A stretch of 64,000 nucleotides of DNA from an uncultured Lachnospiraceae bacterium (GTDB taxonomy: Bacteria > Bacillota > Clostridia > Lachnospirales > Lachnospiraceae), in the NCBI GenBank assembly GCA_949471785.1, contig CASWRE010000006.1, positions 1-64,000 of the forward strand, written 5' to 3'. Shown in pieces: positions 17,377 through 25,759 of this stretch (its first letter is position 1; every line of letters begins with the position of its first letter). A program made the position numbers and the translations under genes. The notes below the pieces were generated by a model. The model saw only the letters and a list, made by a program, of their open reading frames with translations. It did no database searches and was not told where the DNA came from.

Positions 17377-17410
17377 GTCTTTATTGCGTTGTGAAAAGTG
17401 AGACTTTACA
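17371..17410. repeat. perfect 10-bp inverted repeat over the -35 region
   Basis: 17371-17380 (TGTAAAGTCT) and 17401-17410 (AGACTTTACA) are perfect inverted copies with a 20-bp spacer. The arrangement could be an operator for a dimeric regulator, or a stem after thiN. No T-run follows on the minus strand, so a normal terminator is less likely. The rest of the 148-nt gap 17300-17447 shows nothing else. Confidence 0.6.
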
Positions 17411-17447
17411 CTCTGAAAAACATACGCAGTCAGGCGCGCCGGCAGGA

Positions 17448-18107
17448 TTAATGATCTCCCCTGTCCCGGGACTGCACCATATACAATCGGCCTGCAGTGA
17501 AAGATACCCGGGCCGTATCCTCCTGAATCTCATTGCTCACCCCCAGACTGTCGGCATTTATCATACGGTGGTGGTGCAGAGGATACTTAAAACCCTCCAG
17601 CGTCAGATTTTCCACGGTATCCCCGGCCGGAAAAAAGGAGACAAAAGCGCCGAATTGCTCATCCTTTTTTAGAACAAACCCCTGATCATGGAGACTAATG
17701 CGGTTGCAGGAATCCACGATCCAGGCGGGTATTCCTGCCTCCAGGGGAATGTGAAGGCACTGCAGGCCGGCCAGGACATGGTCAATACGACTGCCCGTGG
17801 CTCCCAACAGCACAATCTGCTTTGCTCCGGCCTTTATGACATGACGCAGAGCAATCTCCGTATCGGAATAATCCTTGACCGGGTTGAACGTGCGCACCGG
17901 CACGTCATGAACGGACAGATACCGCTCCAGCCGTCCCGCGGGAAGACTGTCAAAATCTCCCACGATGTAATCCGGCTGCAGGTTCGCCGTCTCACAGAAA
18001 GCCAGTCCTCTGTCGGCGGCCACACAATATTCCGGCCGGTAATTCTGAATAAAAGAGAGGGCAAAATCCCGGTCGATTGTGCCCCCGCTGATGATTAATG
18101 TCCTCAA
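17448..18107 (-). CDS. thiN: thiamine pyrophosphokinase
   Basis: A 219-residue cytoplasmic enzyme that makes thiamine diphosphate from thiamine and ATP. GDFDS, the KDYSDTE segment and GATGSRIDH are the family's catalytic and nucleotide-binding motifs. The C-terminal part carries the thiamine-binding beta domain. It overlaps rsgA by 4 nt (ATGA). In Bacillus the order is rsgA-rpe-thiN; here rpe is missing and the two genes are coupled directly. It is the last gene of the murE-thiN operon. Confidence 0.95.
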   Translation of the reverse strand: MRTLIISGGTIDRDFALSFIQNYRPEYCVAADRGLAFCETANLQPDYIVGDFDSLPAGRLERYLSVHDVPVRTFNPVKDYSDTEIALRHVIKAGAKQIVLLGATGSRIDHVLAGLQCLHIPLEAGIPAWIVDSCNRISLHDQGFVLKKDEQFGAFVSFFPAGDTVENLTLEGFKYPLHHHRMINADSLGVSNEIQEDTARVSFTAGRLYMVQSRDRGDH

Positions 18108-18982
18108 TATTTTCTCCTGCCCTTCAATTCTTCGTATAGCTCCAGATACCCCGCATAGCGCTGGCGGCCGATCATACCTTCATCCAGGGCATTTTTAACC
18201 GCGCAGCCCGGCTCATGGGTATGGGTACACCCCTGAAAGCGGCACTGTCCCTCATAGGATCGGAACTCGGGAAAATATTCCCGCAGCTCCTCCTTTTCCA
18301 TATCCGGTACAAAGAGGGAAGAAAAACCCGGCGTATCCACAAACCATGTATTCGGCCCGATGGCAATCATCTGGGAATGGCGGGTCGTGTGCCTGCCACG
18401 ATTCAGCTTATGGCTGATCGCTCCGGTTTCCATGCAGATCTCCTGCTGAATTGCATTGGTCAGAGAGGATTTACCCACACCGGACGGCCCTGCCACCACG
18501 GTGATCCGCCCCCACAGGAGCTCTTTGATCTCCTCCACTCCCCTGTTTTCCCGCACGCTGATCGTCCGAACCGCATATCCTGCAGACTCATAATGCCGAT
18601 ACAGCCCATCGATCTCTTCCTGTCTCAGAAGATCCGTCTTATTAAAGCAGATGATGACAGGCACATGCTGACGTTCCATCATGATCAGGAAACGATCCAG
18701 CAAAGAAAAATTAGGTTTAGGATAATCTGCCGCAAAAATCACCATTGCCTGATCCACGTTGGCCACAGCGGGACGGACCAATTCATTTTTCCTGGGAAAA
18801 ATTTCCACCAGATTCCCTTCCCGATTCTTTTCGTCCAGTACCTCGATCCGCACCCGGTCCCCCACCAGGGGCTTCTGCCTGTCTTTCCGAAATATACCTT
18901 TCGCTTTACATTCATAAATACCGGATTCTACCACATAAACGTAGTAGAATCCGGCAATTCCTTTAATAATCTTCCCTGTCAT
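18104..18982 (-). CDS. rsgA: ribosome small subunit-dependent GTPase RsgA
   Basis: A 292-residue ribosome assembly GTPase (YloQ/CpgA) that acts late in 30S maturation. The G motifs are in the circularly permuted order typical of the family: FNKTD first, then GPSGVGKSS, then DTPG. An OB-fold precedes them, and a C-terminal zinc finger with CRFQGCTHTHEPGC follows. CpgA is a known PrkC substrate in Bacillus, which fits its place directly after prkC (1-nt gap). Confidence 0.96.
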   Translation of the reverse strand: MTGKIIKGIAGFYYVYVVESGIYECKAKGIFRKDRQKPLVGDRVRIEVLDEKNREGNLVEIFPRKNELVRPAVANVDQAMVIFAADYPKPNFSLLDRFLIMMERQHVPVIICFNKTDLLRQEEIDGLYRHYESAGYAVRTISVRENRGVEEIKELLWGRITVVAGPSGVGKSSLTNAIQQEICMETGAISHKLNRGRHTTRHSQMIAIGPNTWFVDTPGFSSLFVPDMEKEELREYFPEFRSYEGQCRFQGCTHTHEPGCAVKNALDEGMIGRQRYAGYLELYEELKGRRKY

Positions 18983-18983
18983 A

Positions 18984-21149
18984 TTACTGTTCTGAAAAAG
19001 GCACTTTATATTTTGCCCGCCTCACATATTCGCCGTCGACTTGCTCATACAGATAGACGATACCCAGGCTGACCCCCGGCTCGCCCGTAGTCTCAAGTTT
19101 CAAGGGGAAAGAGGGCGCGTCGGACTCCAGCACGGTTGTCTCCTTTGTATCACCGTCTACCACCTGGGACAACGTCAGCCGAATCGGGCCGTTTTCATAA
19201 TTTTTCGGCGCTTCCAGCCGCTCACTGCAGGCCCATATGCCGGAACCTGCGGAAGCCTCTTCGTCACTCGAACCGTCATCGGAAGATTCCTCGCTGCTGC
19301 TCTCGGGCTCCTCTTCTTCTTCCTCTTTCTGGCCGCTGCTGATTGTGATCGTAATTTCAGTACCCGTATCCACCTTGGTCCCCTCGGAAATACTCTGGGC
19401 CATGACCTCTCCTTCATTATACTTAGAGCTGGTACCTGTATCCACCGTCACCTTGAGCCCCAGATTGGTCAATGTCTTTTTCGCCGTGGCCTCCGATACC
19501 CCCAGTACACTGGGCACTTCCACCTGGGTATCCTCCTCGCCAAGGCTTATCACCACCTCCACCGTAGCGCCCGACGAAACCTCGGCGCCTGCTTTGGGTG
19601 ATGTGCGGATGACTTTACCGATCTTTACTTCGCTGCTGTACTCCTGGGTGACCGTGGTCTCCAGCCCCAGACTCTTCAATGTGGTCTCCGCCACGGTCTG
19701 GGTTTCTCCCACCACATCCGGCACCACCACATCCGCCTTACCTGTACTGATGACGTATGTGATTTGAGTATGAACGTCCACTTTTGTCCCCTTCGGGATA
19801 TTCTGCTCGATAATCTGTCCTTCCGGATACTGGTCTGAAGCCGCCTCGCCGCCTTTAGCGATCCCCAGCTGCAAATCATTCAGCATTTTCTGGGCCTCAT
19901 CCACCGTATGCCCGACAATATCCGGCACCTCCACCTGGTCCTCGGTCCCGGTTGCGGAGGAAGATTCCGAACTGGACGACAGCGCCGACGACTCCTCCCT
20001 GGATGAGGAGGATGATCCTCCGCCGATCACTCCCATGGCATGGGCAATAAACACACCCAGTAATATAATAATGATGCCTCCGATAATAAACCCGCCAATG
20101 GTCACGGCCTTTTCCAGCGCGCTGCTGATCCCGTCCTGATCGTCATCTTCGTCATCCTCATCATCTTCATCCGGCTCTTCATATCTGCGCGTGCGAGGCT
20201 CATAATCGTTTCCCGTCTCCTGATTGCCGCCCGCCGCAGAACCGTTTCGAATTTCTTCCATCTCCGACTGGGACAGCATGATTGTCTGAGCGTGGCTGGA
20301 TAGAGGCGCAATACTGACAAAATCGCCGTCCGGGTCCACTAAAGAACGTTTCAGATCCATGATCACCTGGCCCATGGTGGCATAACGCCTGTCCACACTC
20401 TTCTGAGTACATTTCAGGATGATCTGTTCAAGGCTGTGAGGAAGATTCGGCGTATATTTTGACGGGGGTATGATCTCCTCCTGCAAGTGCTTAATAGCAA
20501 TAGCTACCGTGGTATCCCCCTCAAAGGGCACGCGGCCTGTCAACATCTCGTAGAGGGTCACGCCCAAAGAGTAAATATCACTCTGTGCATTGGCAAAACC
20601 GCCCCGCACCTGCTCCGGCGAACTGTAATGCACGGAACCCATGACATTGGAGCTGATCGTGTTCGAAGATGCGGCCCTGGCAATACCGAAATCCGACAGC
20701 TTTACCTTGCCGTCCGTGGAAATCATAATATTCTGTGGCTTCACGTCACGATGGACAATACCGCTTTGATGGGCGGCTTCCAGTCCCAGAGAGACCTGAA
20801 TCGCGATGCTGGTGGCCTCCTTGACGCTCAGTCTTTTCTTTCTGGTGATATAGTCTTTAAGCGTAATGCCTTCCACCAGCTCCATCACGATAAAATTCGC
20901 ATTGACATCCTCGCCCACGTCAAACACGTTGACGATATTCGGATGAGATAATCCCGCGGCAGCCTGGGCTTCTTTCTGAAACTTGGATACAAAGGTCTTA
21001 TCAATCCGAAATTCCTGCCGTAGCACTTTAACAGCTACGAGACGATTCAGTTTCGCGTCCATAGCCTTGTAAACATCCGCCATACCGCCGGAACCGATTC
21101 GGTCGATAATCTCGTATCTCTGTCCTATCTTCACACCTGTTTCTAACAT
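18984..21149 (-). CDS. prkC: Ser/Thr protein kinase with PASTA domains
   Basis: A 721-residue membrane kinase. The cytoplasmic kinase domain (about 1-265) has the Gly loop GSGGMADV, K41, HRD at 133-135 and DFG at 153-155. A very acidic linker at about 328-345 leads to one membrane helix at about 350-375. Outside are three PASTA repeats, each starting with VPD or VPS, a Ser/Glu-rich spacer and a C-terminal domain of about 80 residues that I do not recognise. PASTA kinases bind muropeptides or lipid II and control wall growth, germination and division. The start overlaps prpC by 7 nt. Thr residues at about 161-173 would be the activation loop. Confidence 0.96.
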   Translation of the reverse strand: MLETGVKIGQRYEIIDRIGSGGMADVYKAMDAKLNRLVAVKVLRQEFRIDKTFVSKFQKEAQAAAGLSHPNIVNVFDVGEDVNANFIVMELVEGITLKDYITRKKRLSVKEATSIAIQVSLGLEAAHQSGIVHRDVKPQNIMISTDGKVKLSDFGIARAASSNTISSNVMGSVHYSSPEQVRGGFANAQSDIYSLGVTLYEMLTGRVPFEGDTTVAIAIKHLQEEIIPPSKYTPNLPHSLEQIILKCTQKSVDRRYATMGQVIMDLKRSLVDPDGDFVSIAPLSSHAQTIMLSQSEMEEIRNGSAAGGNQETGNDYEPRTRRYEEPDEDDEDDEDDDQDGISSALEKAVTIGGFIIGGIIIILLGVFIAHAMGVIGGGSSSSSREESSALSSSSESSSATGTEDQVEVPDIVGHTVDEAQKMLNDLQLGIAKGGEAASDQYPEGQIIEQNIPKGTKVDVHTQITYVISTGKADVVVPDVVGETQTVAETTLKSLGLETTVTQEYSSEVKIGKVIRTSPKAGAEVSSGATVEVVISLGEEDTQVEVPSVLGVSEATAKKTLTNLGLKVTVDTGTSSKYNEGEVMAQSISEGTKVDTGTEITITISSGQKEEEEEEPESSSEESSDDGSSDEEASAGSGIWACSERLEAPKNYENGPIRLTLSQVVDGDTKETTVLESDAPSFPLKLETTGEPGVSLGIVYLYEQVDGEYVRRAKYKVPFSEQ

Positions 21150-21886
21150 ACTTTCACCTCATCTGCAAAGGGTTCTACTATAATCACAGCGATATTATCT
21201 TTCCCGCCATTTTCATTTGCCCTGTCAATCAACCGCTTTGCCTTGTCGGAGTCCCCCTCGTCTTCAAGCACTGTGCGGTAAATCTCCTCATTGCTTACCA
21301 TATTACTAAGCCCGTCGGAACACAGCAGAATCCGGCTGTCTTCCTCCAGCTTCACATCAAAAAAATCCACTTTAACGGAATCGTCCGTACCAAGGGCTCT
21401 GGTAATGATATTTTTATCCGGATGCACCCGGCCTTCTTCCTCGGTCAGTTCTCCCATACGCACCATCTCCCCCACCAGGGAATGATCCCTCGTGATCTGA
21501 TGAATGCCGTCTCCGATCACATAAAGCCGGCTGTCGCCTACGTTCGCCACATAGGCATACATCCCTACCACCGTAACCGCCACCATCGTGGTTCCCATGC
21601 CGTGCAAATCCGAATCCTTCTGGGCGCGTTCATAGATCTCCAGATTCGCCTTCTCAATAGCCGCCCGAAGAATCTTGACCGGATTGAATTCCTTGTTATC
21701 CCGGACACAGGAAAGCATAGTCTCAACGGCGCAGTGAGACGCGTAATCCCCCGCGTTGTGGCCACCCATACCGTCCGCCACCACAAACAGATTCGGCAAA
21801 TTGCCGACAGATGTGTCCGAGGCAAACAGATAATCCTGGTTTATATTGCGTATTCTGCCTATATCCGTCATTGCATATGACTTCAT
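21143..21886 (-). CDS. prpC: PP2C-type protein phosphatase
   Basis: A 247-residue metal-dependent phosphatase expected to reverse PrkC phosphorylation. PP2C motifs are in order: DIGRIRNINQDYLF, ADGMGGHNAGDYAS, GTTMVAV, VGDSRLYVI, CSDGLSNMV and GGKDNIAVII. All metal-binding aspartates of the family appear present. The start at 21886 (MKSYAMTDIG) fits family N-termini and lies 10 nt after the rlmN stop; AAGGAG is about 13 nt upstream, a little far. The frame extends to 22024, but that part overlaps rlmN. Confidence 0.94.
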   Translation of the reverse strand: MKSYAMTDIGRIRNINQDYLFASDTSVGNLPNLFVVADGMGGHNAGDYASHCAVETMLSCVRDNKEFNPVKILRAAIEKANLEIYERAQKDSDLHGMGTTMVAVTVVGMYAYVANVGDSRLYVIGDGIHQITRDHSLVGEMVRMGELTEEEGRVHPDKNIITRALGTDDSVKVDFFDVKLEEDSRILLCSDGLSNMVSNEEIYRTVLEDEGDSDKAKRLIDRANENGGKDNIAVIIVEPFADEVKVC

Positions 21887-21896
21887 CTTCTGTCCG

Positions 21897-22934
21897 TTAC
21901 TCCTTCTTTTCCATATAACTCTTTCTAAGCTGACCACATGCGCCGTCGATATCCCGGCCCATTTCCCTTCTGATTGTAACATTAATCCCGTATTTTTCAA
22001 GTTTATTTTTGAATCGGAGGACATTTTTTTGGTCAGACGGCCTGAAAGGACGCTCTTTGATGGGATTTACGGGAATCAGGTTGACATGACAGTTCAATCC
22101 TCTCAGTACTCCGGCCAGCCTGGCGGCGTCGTCTGCGCCGTCGTTTTCGCCGGCCACCAGGCTGTACTCAAAAGTCAGCCGCCGGCCGGTGCAGTCGTAA
22201 TAATACCGGCAGGCCTCCACGGTCTCACGGATTGTATATCGCCGGGCAACGGGCATCAGCCGCCGGCGTTTCTCATCACTGGGCGCATGGAGGGACAACG
22301 CCAGCGTTACCGTAAGCCCCTCATCGGCAAATTGCCGGATCTTCGGCGCCAGGCCGCAGGTCGACACGGTAATATTTCTCTGGCTGATATGATTCCCCAG
22401 GTTATGGGAAATCAGGCGGATAAAGCGCACCACATGGTCATAATTGTCCATGGGCTCGCCGGTTCCCATCAGTACCACGTTGGACACCCGCTCGCCGGTG
22501 AGACGCTGAATCTGATAAACCTGTTCCAGCATCTCCGAAGGCGTCAGATTCCGCAGCCAGCCGTCCAGTGTGGAAGCGCAGAACGCACAGCCCATCCGGC
22601 AGCCCACCTGGGTGGAAATACAAACGCTGTTGCCATGATGATAGCGCATCCACACACTCTCCACCACATGGCCGTCCGACAGTCGAAACAGGTATTTCCT
22701 CGTACCGTCAACGGCAGAAACCTGCGTCCGGACACATTCCAGCGCAGTCAGAGGCTCCTCTTTCAGCCTGTCCCGAAAAGCTCCGGGAAGATTCGTCATC
22801 TCGTCATAGGAGGCCGCCTGTTTTTTATGCATCCATGCAAAAAGCTGCTTTGCCCGGAAAGGTTTCTCTCCCATGGCCGTCACCCGCTCTGCCAGCTCTT
22901 CCGGCAGCAGCGATTTATAATCCAAATGCTCCAT
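21897..22934 (-). CDS. rlmN: 23S rRNA/tRNA adenine C2-methyltransferase RlmN
   Basis: A 345-residue radical SAM enzyme that methylates C2 of A2503 in 23S rRNA and A37 in some tRNAs. The Fe-S motif CRMGCAFC is present, as are the GTGEPMDNYD segment and the C-terminal Cys in DIDGACGQ that forms the covalent intermediate. The Cfr resistance paralogue is less likely, because the operon context (rsmB-rlmN-prpC) is the housekeeping one. It starts one base after the rsmB stop. Confidence 0.95.
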   Translation of the reverse strand: MEHLDYKSLLPEELAERVTAMGEKPFRAKQLFAWMHKKQAASYDEMTNLPGAFRDRLKEEPLTALECVRTQVSAVDGTRKYLFRLSDGHVVESVWMRYHHGNSVCISTQVGCRMGCAFCASTLDGWLRNLTPSEMLEQVYQIQRLTGERVSNVVLMGTGEPMDNYDHVVRFIRLISHNLGNHISQRNITVSTCGLAPKIRQFADEGLTVTLALSLHAPSDEKRRRLMPVARRYTIRETVEACRYYYDCTGRRLTFEYSLVAGENDGADDAARLAGVLRGLNCHVNLIPVNPIKERPFRPSDQKNVLRFKNKLEKYGINVTIRREMGRDIDGACGQLRKSYMEKKE

Positions 22935-22935
22935 T

Positions 22936-24291
22936 TTATTCCTGATTTCTGCGCATCCTGGCTATGAAAAAGCCATCTGCGCCGTGTATGCCCGGGAGAA
23001 GCTGGATATAGCCCTGGCCGGTATCTTCACTCCGCAGCTCTTCGGGCAGGTACTCTTCCAGGCTCTCCGCCATGAATGGATAGTGAGCCAGAAACCACTG
23101 CACGTTCTCTTCATTTTCTTCTTCACAGATCGTACAGGTGCTGTAGATCAGCAGTCCTCCCGGCTTTACGTAGTCGGCGGCATTGTGCAGCATCTGCCTC
23201 TGAAGCTGTACCAGCTCCCTGATCCTGTCCGGTGTGATCCGGTATTTGATATCTGTTTTTTTTCCGATAATGCCCAGCCCCGAACAGGGCAGATCTGCCA
23301 GCACAATGTCAAATGCCTTCACCGATTTCCGATCCGGTATGGTGGCGTCCTGACGCCTGGCCGCCACATTGATCACGCCGCTTCTCTCTATATTTTCTTC
23401 AATGAGCCCCACTTTATACTCGGTCAGGTCTCTGGCTTCCACAAATCCGGTGCCTTTCAGGATATCTGCCACATGGAGGCTTTTGCCTCCCGGCGCCGCG
23501 CACATATCCAGAATCCGATCGCCGGATTTCGGAGCGGCCAGTTCTCCTACCAGCATGGAACTCACATCCTGTACCTGAATCCTTCCCTCGCGAAAAGCAT
23601 GCAGCGCCGGTATATAATTAAAACCGGAAATGTAGCGCGCATAGGATAACCAGGGAGCCGGCCGTACCGTTACTCCCTGATCCCTCAACATGGCTTCCGT
23701 TTCTTTCTGGTCCGTACAAAACTGACGGCAGCGCACCGTGGCGGGCCTTTCTTTCAAAAAATCCTCCAGCATGGCTTCCGTCGTCTCCCGCCCGTAGGAC
23801 GCCAGCCAGCGTCGGACCAGCCATTCCGGCATGGAATAACGGACGGACAGATACGCTCTCGGGAATTCTTTGGACGGCAGAGGCAGACGCCCTTTCTGGC
23901 GGCTGATATTTCTCAAGACCCCATTTACAAATCCCTTCAGGTTGTAAAAGCCTTTTTTCTGCGTCAGTTTCACGGCTTCATTACAGGCCGCCGAATCCGG
24001 CACACTGTCCATATACAGTATCTGATATACGCCGACACGGATAATCTCCCGGATCATGGGCTTCATTTTATCTACACTCACGCTGGAAATGCCGTTGATC
24101 CAGTAATCGATCCGTATTCTGTTTTCTATTGTTCCCTCGAAAACCCGGGTGATAAACGCCCGGTCCTGTTTGGGCAAAAACTGGTACTTTTCCAATGTTT
24201 CCCGGAGAACCAGATGGCTGTACCTTTCTTCCTGGTCCACCTCCAGAAGCATTTCCGCCAGCAGCTCCCTGATCTGACTCACTGCAGCCAT
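22936..24291 (-). CDS. rsmB: 16S rRNA (cytosine(967)-C(5))-methyltransferase
   Basis: A 451-residue protein with an N-terminal NusB-like RNA-binding domain (about 1-140) and a C-terminal Rossmann methyltransferase domain. AdoMet binding is shown by MCAAPGGKS. The two catalytic cysteines lie in DLPCSGLG and YSTCTICEEENE. The C-terminal RNA-binding end is normal. It is located between fmt and rlmN, as in Bacillus. Confidence 0.95.
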   Translation of the reverse strand: MAAVSQIRELLAEMLLEVDQEERYSHLVLRETLEKYQFLPKQDRAFITRVFEGTIENRIRIDYWINGISSVSVDKMKPMIREIIRVGVYQILYMDSVPDSAACNEAVKLTQKKGFYNLKGFVNGVLRNISRQKGRLPLPSKEFPRAYLSVRYSMPEWLVRRWLASYGRETTEAMLEDFLKERPATVRCRQFCTDQKETEAMLRDQGVTVRPAPWLSYARYISGFNYIPALHAFREGRIQVQDVSSMLVGELAAPKSGDRILDMCAAPGGKSLHVADILKGTGFVEARDLTEYKVGLIEENIERSGVINVAARRQDATIPDRKSVKAFDIVLADLPCSGLGIIGKKTDIKYRITPDRIRELVQLQRQMLHNAADYVKPGGLLIYSTCTICEEENEENVQWFLAHYPFMAESLEEYLPEELRSEDTGQGYIQLLPGIHGADGFFIARMRRNQE

Positions 24292-24325
24292 CCGATCACC
24301 CCTTTCTTTCTGTCATACAACCGGC

Positions 24326-25261
24326 TCACCGCCCCAGCACCGTCCCTTTCCCGATCCGACACCCCCGCAAAAAGGCTTCCGCGTCCATACGCTTTTTCCC
24401 TTCCAGCTGCAATTCCAGAATTTCCAGGACGCCGTCGCCGGTCCGGACGGCCAGCGCGCCGCCGGAGACTTCCAGGATCTCGCCGGGAAAACCTTCCGCT
24501 TCTGCATTTCCGATACGGGTCTTCCACAATTTCAACTGTTTCCCATGGAGGCTGGTATAGGCCGCGGGCCAGGGATTCAGGCCGCGGACCAGCCGCTCCA
24601 GTTCCGCCGCCGGCCGGTTCCAGTCTATGCGTCCCAGCTCCCTGGTCATCATCCGGGCATAGGGCGTAGGACTCTCCCGGGGCTGCGGCTCATACTGCAC
24701 TTTTCCCTGCTCCACAAGGGGCAGCGTATCGGTCAGAAGCTTTGCTCCCGCCTCGCTCAATCGGTCAAAAAGGCTGCCCCCCGTCTCATCCTCGGCCAGA
24801 GGAATCACGGTGCGGGCGATCATATCGCCCGTGTCCAATCCTTCATCCATGCGCATCAACGTTACGCCCGACTCTTTCTCCCCGTCTATAACGGCCCACT
24901 GAATCGGCGCCGCGCCTCTGTACTTCGGCAGCAGCGAGGCATGGACGTTAATACAGCCGTACCGGGGAAGCTCAAGGATCTCCTTGGGGATGATCTGTCC
25001 GAAAGCCGCCACCACAATCACGTCCGGTGAGATTTCTTTCAGCTTCTCTATACACACTGCCTCGCGCACCCGGGCCGGCTGATATACCTGCAGGCCATGT
25101 TCCAGCGCCCTCACCTTTACGGGGGGGGGAGTCAGCGTCTTCTTCCTCCCTTTGGGTTTATCCGGCTGGGTAATGACCGCCGCCACTTCATGACTGGCAG
25201 CGACAAGGCTGTCCAGCGCGCCCACCGCGAAATCAGGCGTTCCCATAAAAACCACTCTCAT
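24326..25261 (-). CDS. fmt: methionyl-tRNA formyltransferase
   Basis: A 311-residue enzyme that formylates initiator Met-tRNA with 10-formyltetrahydrofolate. The catalytic region ASLLPKYRGAAPIQWA and a downstream DTGDM segment are present; the C-terminal tRNA-binding domain follows. The start at 25261 (MRVVFMGTPDFAV) is the family N-terminus. The codons for Pro-Pro-Pro near residue 46 form nine consecutive C residues (25121-25129), a possible slippage site. It lies 3 nt from def, the next step in N-terminal processing. Confidence 0.96.
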   Translation of the reverse strand: MRVVFMGTPDFAVGALDSLVAASHEVAAVITQPDKPKGRKKTLTPPPVKVRALEHGLQVYQPARVREAVCIEKLKEISPDVIVVAAFGQIIPKEILELPRYGCINVHASLLPKYRGAAPIQWAVIDGEKESGVTLMRMDEGLDTGDMIARTVIPLAEDETGGSLFDRLSEAGAKLLTDTLPLVEQGKVQYEPQPRESPTPYARMMTRELGRIDWNRPAAELERLVRGLNPWPAAYTSLHGKQLKLWKTRIGNAEAEGFPGEILEVSGGALAVRTGDGVLEILELQLEGKKRMDAEAFLRGCRIGKGTVLGR

Positions 25262-25264
25262 CTT

Positions 25265-25747
25265 TTACTCTTCTTCCTCCATACTCACGTCGCGCAGCTC
25301 ACCCTCCACGTGCTCCACATAGAGAATACCGTCCAGATGCTCACATTCATGGCAGATCGCCCGGGCCAGCAGGTCATCCGCCTCCAGGACAAAAGGCTCC
25401 ATATTTTCGTTAAAAGCTTTTACCTTTACATGATCCGGCCTGGTTACCGTACCGGCCTTGCCGGGCACGCTCAGACAGGCCTCATCCCCGGTCTGGCTGC
25501 CGGAGGTCTCCAGAATTTCGGGATTCACAAACACGTAGGGCTGCCCCCCTTCCTCCTCCACGTCGATCACCACTATGCGCTTTAAGATCCCCACCTGGGG
25601 AGCTGCCAGGCCTACCCCTGCCGCCTCATACATGGTGTCAAACATATCCTGGATGAGGGTGCGCAGCTTGGGCGTCATCACCTCCACAGGGCGGGACGTC
25701 TTGTTCAGCACCCGATCGCCCATAATTCTGATATTTCGGATTGCCAT
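25265..25747 (-). CDS. def: peptide deformylase
   Basis: A 160-residue metalloenzyme that removes the formyl group from new proteins. The three motifs are GVGLAAPQVG, EACLSVPG and HECEHLDG, giving the Cys and two His metal ligands. Motif 2 has Ala where most deformylases have Gly (EGCLS). The acidic C-terminal tail is ordinary. Neighbours priA and fmt match the Bacillus order. Confidence 0.95.
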   Translation of the reverse strand: MAIRNIRIMGDRVLNKTSRPVEVMTPKLRTLIQDMFDTMYEAAGVGLAAPQVGILKRIVVIDVEEEGGQPYVFVNPEILETSGSQTGDEACLSVPGKAGTVTRPDHVKVKAFNENMEPFVLEADDLLARAICHECEHLDGILYVEHVEGELRDVSMEEEE

Positions 25748-25759
25748 AATCTTTCTCCT

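Noticed and set aside
21887-22024. N-terminal extension of prpC
   Set aside because: It overlaps rlmN and has no similarity to PP2C proteins; the start at 21886 fits the family.
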